Below, piece after piece: positions 22,195 through 32,457 of a stretch of 64,000 nucleotides of DNA. The DNA lies in the NCBI GenBank assembly GCA_032433765.1, contig JAVIAB010000051.1:153526421-153590420 (forward strand), written 5' to 3'. This DNA comes from Megaustenia siamemsis. Lineage: Eukaryota > Mollusca > Gastropoda > Stylommatophora > Ariophantidae. Positions within the stretch are counted from its first letter, which is position 1, and each line of letters begins with the position of its first letter. A model generated the notes under the pieces. That model searched no databases. It saw only the letters and a program-made list of their open reading frames with translations, and was not told the DNA's origin. The translations under genes were made by a program, and so were the position numbers.

Positions 22195-22438
22195 GTAAGT
22201 GTTATCTTAGTTCTTTAATGCTATAGTATGTTACTTTAGTAACCTGTTTTCGATAAGCTGGTTGTTTAGTATCCACGTGTTATTTTAGTAACCTATTTTC
22301 GATAAGTTGGTTTTTTAGTATCCACGTGTTACTTTTGTAACCTAATTTCGATAGTTTGTGTATCTTGTTGTTTACTTTTCTTGTAATGTTTACTGTTCTT
22401 TACTCTTTAGTTGTAATGTTTCAATTTCTTTTCTACAG
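22195..22438 (+). other. Intron in the 5' leader of the right PolB gene
   Basis: Donor AAAG|GTAAGT at 22194/22195; pyrimidine-rich acceptor TTTTCTACAG ends at 22438, directly before ATG at 22439. The intron contains about 2.5 copies of a 58-bp repeat (GTAACCT...TTTCGATAAG...CACGTG; E-box palindromes at 22274-22279 and 22323-22328). A spliced leader implies nuclear RNA polymerase II transcription. Confidence 0.7.
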
Positions 22439-25400
22439 ATGTCTAACATTTGTCATATCTGTGCCAAAACTTTCACCCGGAGCCGGGACCTAAAACGACA
22501 TGTTGCTAGTGTACATGGGCGTCAGGAATACAAATGTAATGTTTGTGAACGAGTATATACAAGAGTAGACAGCCTTGCCAGACATATCAGGACAGAGCAT
22601 CCTGTATCTCTTGCCTCAGTGGTTCCTGCATCACCAACTCCTGTGTCAACAGATCATGTACCTTCAAAAGAGACCAGTGCTAACCCACATATCTGCCATA
22701 TCTGCCAACAAAGCTTTACTGGAGCAACCCATCTGCGAGTGCATCTTGCTAGCCATGACATAGCTGTGGACAACTCAACACCCTCATCAACACTACCAGG
22801 CCCACTGGTATCGACAACCTCACGCAAGCGGGCAGTAAAGAGTTCGACTCAAGAGCTCTCAAAGAGACCAAGACTTATTAATGAAATAGACTCTTTAAAT
22901 AAGTTACCTCAAGATATTAAGAAGATATATAAGAACAACTGGTTAGCTATTAGAACACATGAACGTAGGAACAAATACATGGATACGTACACTATATTTC
23001 ATCAGCCTGATACTCCTATAGATTGGGAGACCCTTGTAAACCCAATTTTCCAAGGCCAGAAAAAGCGTTTCAAGGTGAATTATAGTCATCATCTAGTCTT
23101 AAGACATAGAGAGACACAGGGACTGCGTTACTTTCACGCCAGCTCGAATAATGCGACAGGGTTAGACAAACCTTTGTTAGTTAACAACAGACATGATTTT
23201 GAAACATTTGTTGATAGATTAAATGAAAGTGATATATTAGGGTATGCAAATAAAAACAGGGAGACAACCAAATATACTTTAGAAGCCTTAGTCAGTACGA
23301 GTGTTTATATTTATAAACTTCAAGATTATCCTATAGGGTGTCTGCTAGATATCCCACCCTACATTGCATCAAATCATGGTATTAATATCCTTCAAACCGA
23401 TTCCCATTCTAAAGTTTACAATGATAATCTCTGCTTCTTCCGTTGTCTAGCTGTCCATCGAGGAACTTCAAATACTGATGTTAGGAAGGCTTCAAGACTA
23501 CTTTTCAAACAGTTTAACCTCTCTCTAAAGTTAGGTAACTTTCTGGGTGTAACTCTTGCTGAAATGTCTCTCTTAGAAAATTGTTTTGCACTAAATATAG
23601 ATATTTTTGAATTTGATACTGAGCAAGCCTTGCGTATTGTTCTGAGAAGCGGAAGTAGTTATAATGAAACTCTCCGTCTTTTACTTTACAAAAACCACTT
23701 CTTTTATATAAACGATCTTTCTAGGGCTAGTAAAAGCTTTTCTTGTGGAAAATGTGGGAAACTGTGGAAAAAGTTTGGGCGTATGGATAGGCACGAAAAA
23801 ACGTGTAATGGGGATATGGCTGTAGAGACATATAAAGGTGGTGTTTACTCTTCACCTGAAAGTGTATGGGACGCGATCAGCGCTGAAGGGGTCAGTACTC
23901 CAGAGTGTTTTATTTACCCATTCAGGGCGACATTCGATTATGAATGTTACTTTGATAGTAGGAATGTTCCCAAAGAGACGCACTCGACTACCTTTGTAGC
24001 CAAACACGTCCCTCTCTCCTGCTCTATAGCGTCAAATGTCCCCGGGTGGGAGGGCCCAATATGCTTCATAACGAAGGGTGACCCACAGGTTTTAGTTAGT
24101 CAGATGGTTGACTACCTCACTGGTATAGCTGCTAAGGCATACTCGTTGTTGCGAGATCGGTTTGAAAGTATTTTTACTCAACTCCATGATCTGAATAAAG
24201 ACAAGCTAATAGTTAGGTTTGATGAGTATTTAAAAGAGCTTCCAGTGATAGGGTTTAACTCGGGGAAATATGACGTCAACGTCATTAAACCTTATTTAAT
24301 AAAGCACTTCATGGATGCCACTGCCCAAGTGGGTGAAGAAGAAGAAGAGGAAGAAGAAGAAGGAGAAGAAGAAGAAGAAGAAGGAGAAGAAGAAGAAGAA
24401 GAAGAAGTAGAAGAAGAAGAAGTAGAAGAAGAAGAAGAAGAAGAAGAAGTAGAAGTAGAAGAAGAAGATAAAATGGACGTAGACTACAAAGTACCAAAAC
24501 CGTTCAAGTTTATAGTTAAACGAAATAATAACTTTATGTGTATTGCAACAGAAAAGTTAAAATTCTTAGATATAGTAAACTATCTAGCCCCCGGGTTTAG
24601 CTATAGTAAATATCTGGCCGCTTATAAGATTAGTGAGACAAAGGGTTACTTTTGTTATGAATATATAGACGACCCTCAAAAGTTGGACGAGACAGAACTA
24701 CCCCCACACGAAACGTTTTATTCGTCGTTAAAAAATTCCAACATTTCCAAGAAGGAGTACGCTCTGTGCAAAAAGGTCTGGAAGACCAATAACATGACCA
24801 CACTTAGGGACTTTTTGGTGTGGTATAACAACAAAGATGTAGTCCCCTTTTTAGAAGCCTTAGAGCAGCAGGTTCACTTTTATGGGGAGCGGGGTGTGGA
24901 CTGTTTTAAAGACGCCATTTCGGTTCCGGGTGTTTGTTTAAAGTATCTTTTTAAGACCGTTGATAGGGGTGTAATGTTTAGTTTATGTTCGAGCAAACAG
25001 GCGAGTCTACACAAAATGATTAGAGATAATATCGTTGGGGGTCCCTCTATAATTTTCCATAGGTATCACGAGGTAGACAAAACGCTTATTAGGGGCGCAA
25101 AGGTCGTCAAATCCATCCAAGGTTACGATGCCAACGCGTTGTATCTTTGGGCTCTGATGAACCCAATGCCAACAGATTACCCAATTATTAGAAGAATGGA
25201 GACCGGGTTTAGGGTCGAAAAAGATAACTATTATGTCCAACAAAGTAGAGAGTGGTTAACGTGGGTCGCCCACCAAAAAGGGGTGGAGTTGAAAACTCAG
25301 TTTAACGGGAGGGAGTTTCGATTAGGTGCTAGAAATATCCCTGTGGATGGGTGGGATAAATCCAATAGAAGAGGCTACAATTTTCATGGTTGTCTGTACC

Positions 25401-26985
25401 ATGGTCACAAAGACTGTCCCCTCACCAAAGATAAAGATAGAAACCCTGTTAGTAATAAGCCCTTGTTCGAGCTTCATGGGTGGGATAAATCCAATAGAAG
25501 AGGCTACAATTTTCATGGTTGTCTGTACCATGGTCACAAAGACTGTCCCTCACCAAAGATAAAGATAGAAACCCTGTTAGTAATAAGCCCTTGTTCGAGC
25601 TGTTTGAAAAAACATGTGAGATACACACCTACCTAACCGAGGAGGTAAAAGTTCCAGTAGAAGTTATGTGGGAATGTGAGTGGCAGGCTCTGAAAAAGTC
25701 TGACCCAACCATTAGGGCTTTCCTTTCTAAAGCCATCCCTAGAGCTAGACCCTCTTACTCTAAAGAAGGGCTCCCTCTCAGTGATAAACAGATTCTGACT
25801 TCTGTTTCAGATGGGACATGTTTTGGTTTAGTGGAATGTGATCTACACGTCCCCGACCGGCTGAAGGCCGATTTCAGTGAGATGACTCCAATTTTCAAAA
25901 ATATTGATGTCACGCGTGATGATATTGGCCCGTTTATGGGTGAATATGCCCTCAAACATAACTTGTTGTCAACCCCTCGTCGCACTCTAATCGGTAGTTA
26001 TGTCGGGGAAAAAATTTTGTTGGCAACACCACTGTTAAAATGGTATTTAGACCACGGCTTGGAGGTAACAAAAATTTATCAAGTTATAGAATATCAGCCG
26101 TCTAGTTGTTTTAAAAAGTTTGGGGAAATGGTTTCTGACGCTAGGAGGGCTGGTGATCTAGACGAAAATCAATCTATAGTAAGCGATACGATGAAGCTCT
26201 TAGGAAACTCAGCCTATGGGAAGACTCTAACCAATAAGGCCAATCATAGCGCTGTCTCGTACGTTCAGGGGGATGAGATATCGAAAATGATTAATAGTTC
26301 CCGGTTTAAAAAGATGACTGAAATAGGGGAGGATCTTTTTGAAATTGAGATGGAGAAAAAGAAAACTGTTTGGGACTTGCCCCTACAAATCGGTTTCTTC
26401 GTCTATCAATATGCAAAACTTCGTATGTTAGATTTTTATTTCGAGTTCTTAGATAAGTTTGTAGATAGGTCAGACTTTCAGTTATGTGAAACAGATACTG
26501 ATAGTTTATACTTGGCTTTAAGCGCACCTAAGCTAGAGGACATAGTTAAGTCAACGTTGCGGAATGAGTTTAATAGCGTATATAAAGACTGGTTTCCTGC
26601 CGAGTTTTGCGATGAGCATATTAGCAAGACAGACTGTATAAACTGTAAGGGTGTTAAAGCGTACACCAAACGAACGCCTGGGCTTTTTAAACTAGAGTAC
26701 GAAGGGACAGCTCTTGTTAGCTTATGTAGTAAGACGTACCATTGTAGTGGGGATTACGATAAAATCAGTTGTAAAGGGCTAAGCAAGCAACACAACAAAT
26801 TAGATAAAGATATGTTTTTAGAGGTTCTCGCCACGCAAAAGGCCAAGGGTGGGAAAAATGTAGGTTTCAAAGTCTTAAATAATTCTATATTTTCCTACAG
26901 TCAAACAAGAAATGCTCTTTCCTATTTCTATATAAAAAGAAAGGTAGCTGATGATAACGTCTCGACTACGCCTCTAGATATTTAA
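22439..26985 (+). pseudogene. Right-arm zinc-finger/PolB gene, one frameshift
   Basis: About 1,515 codons across one frame break. Residues 5-110 hold three C2H2 fingers (CHICAKTF, CNVCERVY, CHICQQSF) and a fourth, C2HC, finger near 450 (CGKCGKLWKK). Residues 329-336 (DNLCFFRC) and about 418-426 (KNHFFYIND) resemble the Cys and His boxes of OTU-type proteases (inference). The exonuclease has D500 and E502 (FDYEC), N607...D612 (FNSGKYDVN) and Y796...D800 (YNNKD); a Glu-rich GAA tract of about 46 residues (24333-24470) sits between Exo II and Exo III. The polymerase has D897 (GYDANALYL), KLLGNSAYG at about 26194 and TDTDS at 26491-26505. This motif set is that of protein-primed family B polymerases, as in Polintons. 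A 129-bp duplication (about 25345-25602) lost one C of a CCCC run at about 25546, shifting the frame; the second part is open to the TAA at 26985. Confidence 0.9.
25345..25602 (+). repeat. 129-bp tandem duplication inside PolB
   Basis: The sequence GGGTGGGATAAATCC through CCCTTGTTCGAGCT appears twice with a 129-bp offset (43 codons, in frame). The second copy has GTCCCTC where the first has GTCCCCTC, which causes the frameshift. Absent from the left arm. Confidence 0.95.
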
Positions 26986-27194
26986 CTCTTTACACTACCA
27001 GCTTAGACTACCCAGCAATCTCTAACAGTTTCACCCCTTATGATTCATTTATGACATAGAGCTAAGCAGACACCCAACTACATAGCTATAAATAATTGTT
27101 ATCCTTGTACTATATATTTACTCAATGTACTGAATATGTTTGTAATGTTATATAATATCCACTGTATGTTATACACCTATTGAGATAATAAAAG

Positions 27195-27200
27195 AATAAA
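27195..27200 (+). promoter_or_regulatory. poly(A) signal of the right PolB gene
   Basis: AATAAA about 210 bp after the stop, followed by a GT-rich stretch (TTTGTCTTCTGTCTT). Confidence 0.55.
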
Positions 27201-27355
27201 ATATATCTTTGTCTTCTGTCTTATATTGATCGTTTTTCATTGATGTTGTATAATCTACTAACCTATCACTATCGCTCAAGAACTCCAAAGTCAGCCTACA
27301 CCAAACATAAACACGTCACCTCCGGGGTCACCGACACGAAATGGCATGGTTAACT

Positions 27356-27395
27356 CCCCCTGCGCCGCACGCTTTATGCGCGCCGCGCGCCGCCC
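27356..27395. repeat. GC-rich subterminal block, right
   Basis: Mirror of 14771-14810, 60 bp from the right tip. Confidence 0.6.
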
Positions 27396-27454
27396 TATAT
27401 ATCTTTGTTAATTTACGGGCCAAATGCTAATCAAATGGACCCTTGTATACTACT

Positions 27455-27690
27455 AATGCGTACATCTATTCAATAGACCAGCTAAAGGCGTACAGCTGTT
27501 CAATAGACCTGCTAAATGCGTACATCTATTCAAAAGACCTATTAAATGCGTACATCTATTCAATAGACCAGCTAAAGGCGTACATCTATTCAATAGACCT
27601 ATTAAATGCGTACATCTATTCAATAGACCTATTAAGTGCGTACATCTATTCAATAGACCTGTTAAATGCGTACACCTATTCAATAATCAC
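27455..27690. repeat. 30-bp minisatellite, right block, about 8 copies
   Basis: Same unit, same orientation and compatible phase as 13326-14711. It starts with the duplicated target AATGCG. Removing the palindromic element and one AATGCG gives TGCTAAATGCG joined to TACATCTATTC, a perfect unit. Confidence 0.97.
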
Positions 27691-28050
27691 TGTTAGCGTC
27701 ATCGAGTACCTTGAATGCTCGGTACTGTGATAATGTCTCTCCACAACATTTTCACACTCTCTCTTTCTCTAGTTTCTTTTTTTATCCAGTAAATTTCTCT
27801 TTAAACTGTTCTCTGAAGCTGTAATGTAAATATTCTGCCTGTTTCCCACTACGTTTTCCTTATTTGTCTCAATGCCATATTATTTGTCAGCTGTTTATTT
27901 CTCATTCTGTAGCTAACAAATGGTTATGGCTGATCTTGGCAATAAACTGTCTTCTTTACTGTGGTCTCTTTTACAAAGTCATCGTTACTCTTTGCCAGTC
28001 GTGGTATTCTCATCACTACAGTCAAACTCCATATGTTGACCTCTACTTTC
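27691..28050. other. unassigned single-copy sequence
   Basis: No recognised domain or repeat; T-rich. Confidence 0.5.
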
Positions 28051-28255
28051 TTGTCAAGAAGGGAACCGCGATAGCTCAGTGGTTAGTGATTTGGACTACA
28101 AAGGACAAGAGGTAGGGTTCGATCTCAACCGACGGCTTCTGAAAATCATGTGTTGCAGGTCTGTAAAATTTATGATCACTAACACCATATTCACTATACG
28201 ACACTTGGCGTGACGGGGACTTTTTACTTTTTCTTTTTTTTTGTCTTTGTCAAGA
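28051..28255 (+). mobile_element. tRNA-derived SINE
   Basis: The head at about 28060-28130 resembles a tRNA gene: A box TAGCTCAGTGG and B box GGTTCGATCTC at suitable spacing. These are the internal promoter boxes of RNA polymerase III. A tRNA-unrelated body and a T-rich tail follow. A 9-bp duplication TTGTCAAGA flanks it (28051-28059 and 28247-28255). The folded arms are too poor for a functional tRNA. Confidence 0.8.
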
Positions 28256-28646
28256 CATGTTCACGACTCACTTCCATAAACAAATAGCGGCTCTCTCAAA
28301 CAAAGAAAGACTTTCCTCTCTTACTTCCTTTGTCTAACACTGGTGACGTAATATATTGTTATTCCTTGCAGTGCCCCCTTATCCTGGACAATTAGACAGC
28401 TATTCTAAACAATATTCAGTAAAGAGAAAGCCACGGTTTCAGCTTTTGAACTTGTGGGTACATGGAAGAGAGAAGGTTTGGTTTATCGTTTTTTTTTTTT
28501 AAGATAAAGGCCAGGATGTGCAGGTATTGAAGTTGGTTACTTGGAAGAGTGGAGGTCAAGGTCCGCTGCTGTTTGAGACTAATATTTGAAACAGAACAAC
28601 GCTAATGTTCTTAGCGTTCTCTCTTAAATACACATTTCCTCCAGTT
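28256..28646. other. unassigned single-copy sequence
   Basis: A poly-T run at about 28490-28500; otherwise nothing recognised. Confidence 0.5.
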
Positions 28647-28948
28647 ATTAATGTATGAACTAAAAATGAAAAGAGAACTTCTGAACACAATTAGAACAAG
28701 ACAAATGCGATTCTTGGGCCATGTTAAAAGACACAACAGCCTACTGAAAGTAATCCTGGAGGGGAAAATACAAGGTAAAAGAGGCAGAGGCAGACCAAGA
28801 TTAACTTGGACGAGTAACATCAAAAGATGGACAAATCAACCGATGACAACCTGCACCATCAAAGCAAGAGATAGAGCAGAATGGCGCTCCATGGTAGCCA
28901 ACCTTCGTTGCGGAGACGGCACTCAATGATGATGATTAATGTATGAAC
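28647..28948 (+). mobile_element. 274-bp LINE 3' end with 14-bp target duplication
   Basis: The insert 28661-28934 is bounded by ATTAATGTATGAAC on both sides (28647-28660 and 28935-28948) and ends in (GAT)n. It is open throughout and encodes a LINE C-terminus: KRELLNTIRTRQMRFLGHV, GKRGRGRPRLTW, then VANLRCGDGTQ and a stop. It is a heavily 5'-truncated but recent insertion of an RTE/CR1-like LINE; the same family left 8590-9035. Confidence 0.9.
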
Positions 28949-29108
28949 AGCTTCAATAGTTAATATTAACTGTTGTTATATAGCTTTGTGACGTCATACA
29001 GAAAAATCAATTTGTGGAAAGTAAGGAGAACTTAAGAATAGCCAGCAGAATTCATTAAAATGTATCTACATAGTCATGTGCAGTGTTTGGGAGAGAATGG
29101 AAAACAAA

Positions 29109-29256
29109 GATGCTTTATATCTGCTTCATATCTGCTTCATGTCTGCTTCATATCTACTTCTTATCTGCTTCATTTCTGCTTCATATCTGATTCATATCTA
29201 CTTCACATCTGCCTCATATCTACTTCATGTCTGCTTCATATCTGCTTCGTATCAAC
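29109..29256. repeat. 11-bp tandem repeat
   Basis: About 13 units of TATCTGCTTCA with T/C changes (for example TGTCTGCTTCA, TATCTACTTCA). Confidence 0.9.
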
Positions 29257-29374
29257 CTTTAATTTCTTGGCTGATGTAGACTTTGGTGATGTACAAAGCA
29301 AAAAAAAGTATTCAGAAAGGAATGAAATTAATATTTTTCTATAATGAATTAGTAACAATGAAAAGATCATTACT

Positions 29375-29783
29375 TTGATGGAATTCTCCTACTGTTCTGT
29401 TCTCCTACTGTTCTGTTCTCCTACTGTTCTGTTCTCCTCTTTTCTGTTCTCCTCTGTTCTGTTCTCCTACTGTTCTGTTCTCCTCTGTTCTGTTCTCCTC
29501 TGTTCTGTTCTCCTCTGTTCTGTTCTCCTACTGTTCTGTTCTCCTCTGTTCTGTTCTCCTCTGTTCTGTTCTCCTCTGTTCTGTTCTCCAACTGTTCTGT
29601 TCTCCAACTGTTCTGTTCTCCTACTGTTCTGTTCTCCTCTTTTCTGTTCTCATACTTTTCTGTTCTCCTACTGTTCTGTTCTCCTCTTTTCTGTTCTCCT
29701 ACTTTTCTGTTCTCCTCTGTTCTGTTCTCCTCTGTTCTGTTCTCCTCTGTTCTGTTCTCCTCTGTTCTGTTCTCCTCTGTTCT
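29375..29783. repeat. 15-bp tandem repeat, about 27 copies
   Basis: Units such as TGTTCTGTTCTCCTC, with variants CTACTG, CTCTTT and CAACTG. The 15-bp period keeps all frames open; the resulting ORFs on both strands are artefacts. Confidence 0.95.
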
Positions 29784-30444
29784 GCTCATGGAACTAGTTT
29801 CACTGCGGTCTGGAACTCCCCATATCCTCTCCACTAAAGGCAGAGCTCCCGCCAAAGCGCGTTGGCAAAATCTCATGACAACGTCGACTACCGCGCAACC
29901 CTTACGGCGGCACAGAGGCTTGCAAAAACTAAAACGTTCGAATAAATAAGTTCATTCCTTCCAAGATTTCGACAAGTCTGACTTGGAAATAAGCATAATG
30001 AAGAAAACGGGCAAATCGCCTAGGGTAAGCATTTTTATCTTGGCTAAAAGAGTCAAAAAGAGCTACCAGCAACAAGTGCCTAGAATTGCAGCATCATTGG
30101 TGTTAAAACAGAAACAACAAAACCGAATGGATAACGAGACCAGTATCAAACTTCACAAGTGTAAAATCGTATTGAGATGATTAGTTCTCGAGGTAACAAA
30201 AGCACGAGCCAGCACTGTTCACCATACCTTGTCGCCATACCCTGTAGGAGTGTATGTCCCTCCCAATTATTGGCTCCTCGGCTCCAAATGATGAGTTCTT
30301 TAAGTGCTCCATGATACTAGGGCATATGTAACAGGGTAGCACTGACAAGTTTACATTTACATATAAATCTAGTTATATCTTTAGACGGTTTATGAGTGCA
30401 ATGTATCTTTCTATAATTTTTTTTTTTTAATTAGGATATTAATA
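29784..30444. other. unassigned single-copy sequence
   Basis: Contains a 65-codon plus-strand ORF (29983-30180) with no recognisable motif and a T-run at about 30419-30428. No call. Confidence 0.5.
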
Positions 30445-30617
30445 TTGCAAAACATCAAGAAATTAATGTTGTAAAACACTAGGAAAATAATATCGTAAAA
30501 CATAGGAAATTAATGTTGTAAAACGCTAGGAAATTAATTTGGTAAAACATAAGGAAATTATGTAAACACCAGGAAATTAATGTAAAACACTAGGAAATTA
30601 ATGTTGTAAAACACTGA
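30445..30617. repeat. AT-rich tandem repeat, about 27-bp period
   Basis: About seven degenerate units of GGAAATTAATGTTGTAAAAC with variable spacers. Confidence 0.8.
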
Positions 30618-30679
30618 GGCATGATGATCTGTCTCTAATGAGATCCCTATTGTTCTTCTGTTATCAAGTTCAAGACTCC

Positions 30680-31830
30680 ATTGATGTCCTGAAACCACCT
30701 TCTCCTTGTCTCTTCCTTGCCTCGTTTTCCTGAAACCACCTTCTCCTTGGCTCTTCCTTGTCTCGTTTTCCTGAAACCATCTTCTTCTTGGCTCACCCTT
30801 GTCTCGTTTTCCTGAAACCATCTTCTTCTTGACTCACCCTTGTCTCGTTTTCCTGAAACCATCTTCTTCTTGACTCACCCTTGTCTCGTTTTCCTGAAAC
30901 CATCTTCTTCTTGACTCACCCTTGTCTCGTTTTCCTGAAACCATCTTCTTCTTGACTCACCCTTGTCTCGTTTTCCTGAAACCATCTTCTTCTTGACTCA
31001 CCCTTGTCTCGTTTTCCTGAAACCATCTTCTTCTTGGCTCACCCTTGTCTCGTTTTCCTGAAACCATCTTCTTCTTGGCTCACCCTTGTCTCGTTTTCCT
31101 GAAACCATCTTCTTCTTGACTCACCCTTGTCTCGTTTTCCTGAAACCATCTTCTTCTTGGCTCACTCTTTTGTCTCGTTCTCCTGAAACCATCTTCTTCT
31201 TGGCTCACCCTTGTCTCGTTTTCCTGAAACCATCTTCTTCTTGGCTCACCCTTGTCTCGTTTTCCTGAAACCATCTTCTTCTTGGCTCACCATTGTCTCG
31301 TTTTCCTGAAACCATCTTCTTGGCTCACCCTTGTCTCGTTTTCCTGAAACCATCTTCTTCTTGGCTCACCCTTGTCTCGTTTTCCTGAAACCATCTTCTT
31401 CTTGGCTCACCCTTGTCTCGTTTTCCTGAAACCATCTTCTTCTTGGCTCACCATTGTCTCGTTTTCCTGAAACCATCTTCTTGGCTCACCATTGTCTCGT
31501 TTTCCTGAAACCATCTTCTTCTTGGCTCACCATTGTCTCGTTTTCCTGAAACCATCTTCTTCTTGGCTCACCATTGTCTCGTTTTCCTGAAACCATCTTC
31601 TTGGCTCACCATTGTCTCGTTTTCCTGAAACCATTATCTTGGCTTACCCTTGTCTCGTTTTCCTGAAATCATCTTTTTGGCTCATCCTTATCTCGTTTTC
31701 CTGAAACCATCTTCTTGGCTCACCCTTGTCTCGTTTTCCTGAAACCAGTATCTTGGCTTATCATTTGTCTCGTTTTCCTGAAACCATCTTGTTGGCTCAC
31801 CATTGTCGCGTTTTCCTGACAACCATGTCA
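30680..31830. repeat. 42-bp minisatellite, about 27 copies
   Basis: Core TTGTCTCGTTTTCCTGAAAC followed by CATCTTCTTCTTGGCTCACC. Some units lack one TTC (39 bp). The 42- and 39-bp lengths keep frames open, producing minus-strand peptide repeats (MVSGKRDKGE...), which I reject as genes. The right edge decays from about 31630. Confidence 0.95.
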
Positions 31831-31964
31831 TCCATTATCGTTGCTCCCAGCCCATCATGTCTTTGAATGTTGTCAAAATGTTGTCATTTTCCTGAAACCG
31901 ATATTTTTTACAGACCAGCTTTCTTCATTGTTCAAGTCGCCATTCTTCTTTATTATCGGGGTAT

Positions 31965-32205
31965 TCTGATAATTAAAAAGACTAATAAGGAAGTTCTCAA
32001 AGAGGCCAACACAAAAAGGGAGCTCCTAAAAAACATCAGAGAGAAACAATCACCATTTTTCGGGCACATCATGAGAAGAGGAAAGTTGGGATACTTGGTT
32101 ACAACTGGCAAAATAAAAGGAAAGAGAGTATCGCGAACGACAAAGAGAGAAAATACTGGATAGCTTGGTTTCATGGCATGGAAAACAGTCAACAACAGAA
32201 CTTTA
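31965..32205 (+). pseudogene. LINE C-terminal remnant
   Basis: The plus strand reads KEANTKRELLKNIREKQSPF, FGHIMRRGKLGYLVTTGKIK and, in a shifted frame, LDSLVSWHGKQSTTELY. This is the C-terminal region of the LINE family also left at 41075-41300. Confidence 0.75.
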
Positions 32206-32210
32206 CTGTG

Positions 32211-32290
32211 AGTCATCATCATCATCATGTGCCATACCGGATGGCGTAGGCGATCATGTCCTTCCACAATTTTATATCTACAGTACATCG
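32211..32290 (-). pseudogene. LINE 3' terminus in opposite orientation
   Basis: On the minus strand, KDMIAYAIRYGT is followed by a stop and a (GAT)n tail, the usual end of this LINE family. It lies tail to tail with the plus-strand remnant at 31965-32205. Confidence 0.65.
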
Positions 32291-32457
32291 TGTATCAGTT
32301 TTGTTGTTGACTGTTTTCATGATTATACTAGGCAATATAAGAAGGTAGTTTGCCATTCCTTTCCTTCTTGGCAGTCACTGTACTAGTCGGAGATCGCAGC
32401 CATTGTCTCTATACATGAGATCCATGTGAGTACCAAGAACTTACACACGTGTAAACC

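Larger units (their letters stand above)
14712..27454. mobile_element. Palindromic Polinton-like element with paired PolB genes
   Basis: The 12,743-bp insert begins AGTAGTATACAAGGGTCC and ends with its reverse complement. It is flanked by the perfect 6-bp duplication AATGCG (14706-14711 and 27455-27460). AG/CT termini and 6-bp duplications are established hallmarks of Polinton/Maverick elements. Unlike those, almost the whole element is one inverted repeat: from the tips to the stop codons, mirrored positions sum to exactly 42166. Each arm holds one PolB gene transcribed away from the centre, a spliced leader, a TATA promoter and a block of 136-bp repeats. No integrase, packaging ATPase, protease or capsid gene is visible, so mobilisation, if any, would need help in trans. 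Confidence 0.85.
21129..27454. repeat. Right arm of the 12.7-kb palindrome
   Basis: Inverted copy of the left arm. It carries a longer GAA tract (24333-24470) and a private 129-bp duplication (about 25345-25602). The terminus GTATACTACT ends at 27454. Confidence 0.93.

Noticed and set aside
24309..24497. Minus-strand poly-Leu frame
   Set aside because: Antisense of the Glu-coding GAA tract in PolB.
14712..27454. Tandem-inverted misassembly as the explanation for the palindrome
   Set aside because: Direct-orientation flanking array, base-exact target duplication and differences between arms make it less likely, though raw reads are needed to exclude it.
28060..28135. Functional tRNA gene
   Set aside because: A and B boxes are present but the arms do not fold well, and the segment continues into a SINE body with a tail and target duplication.
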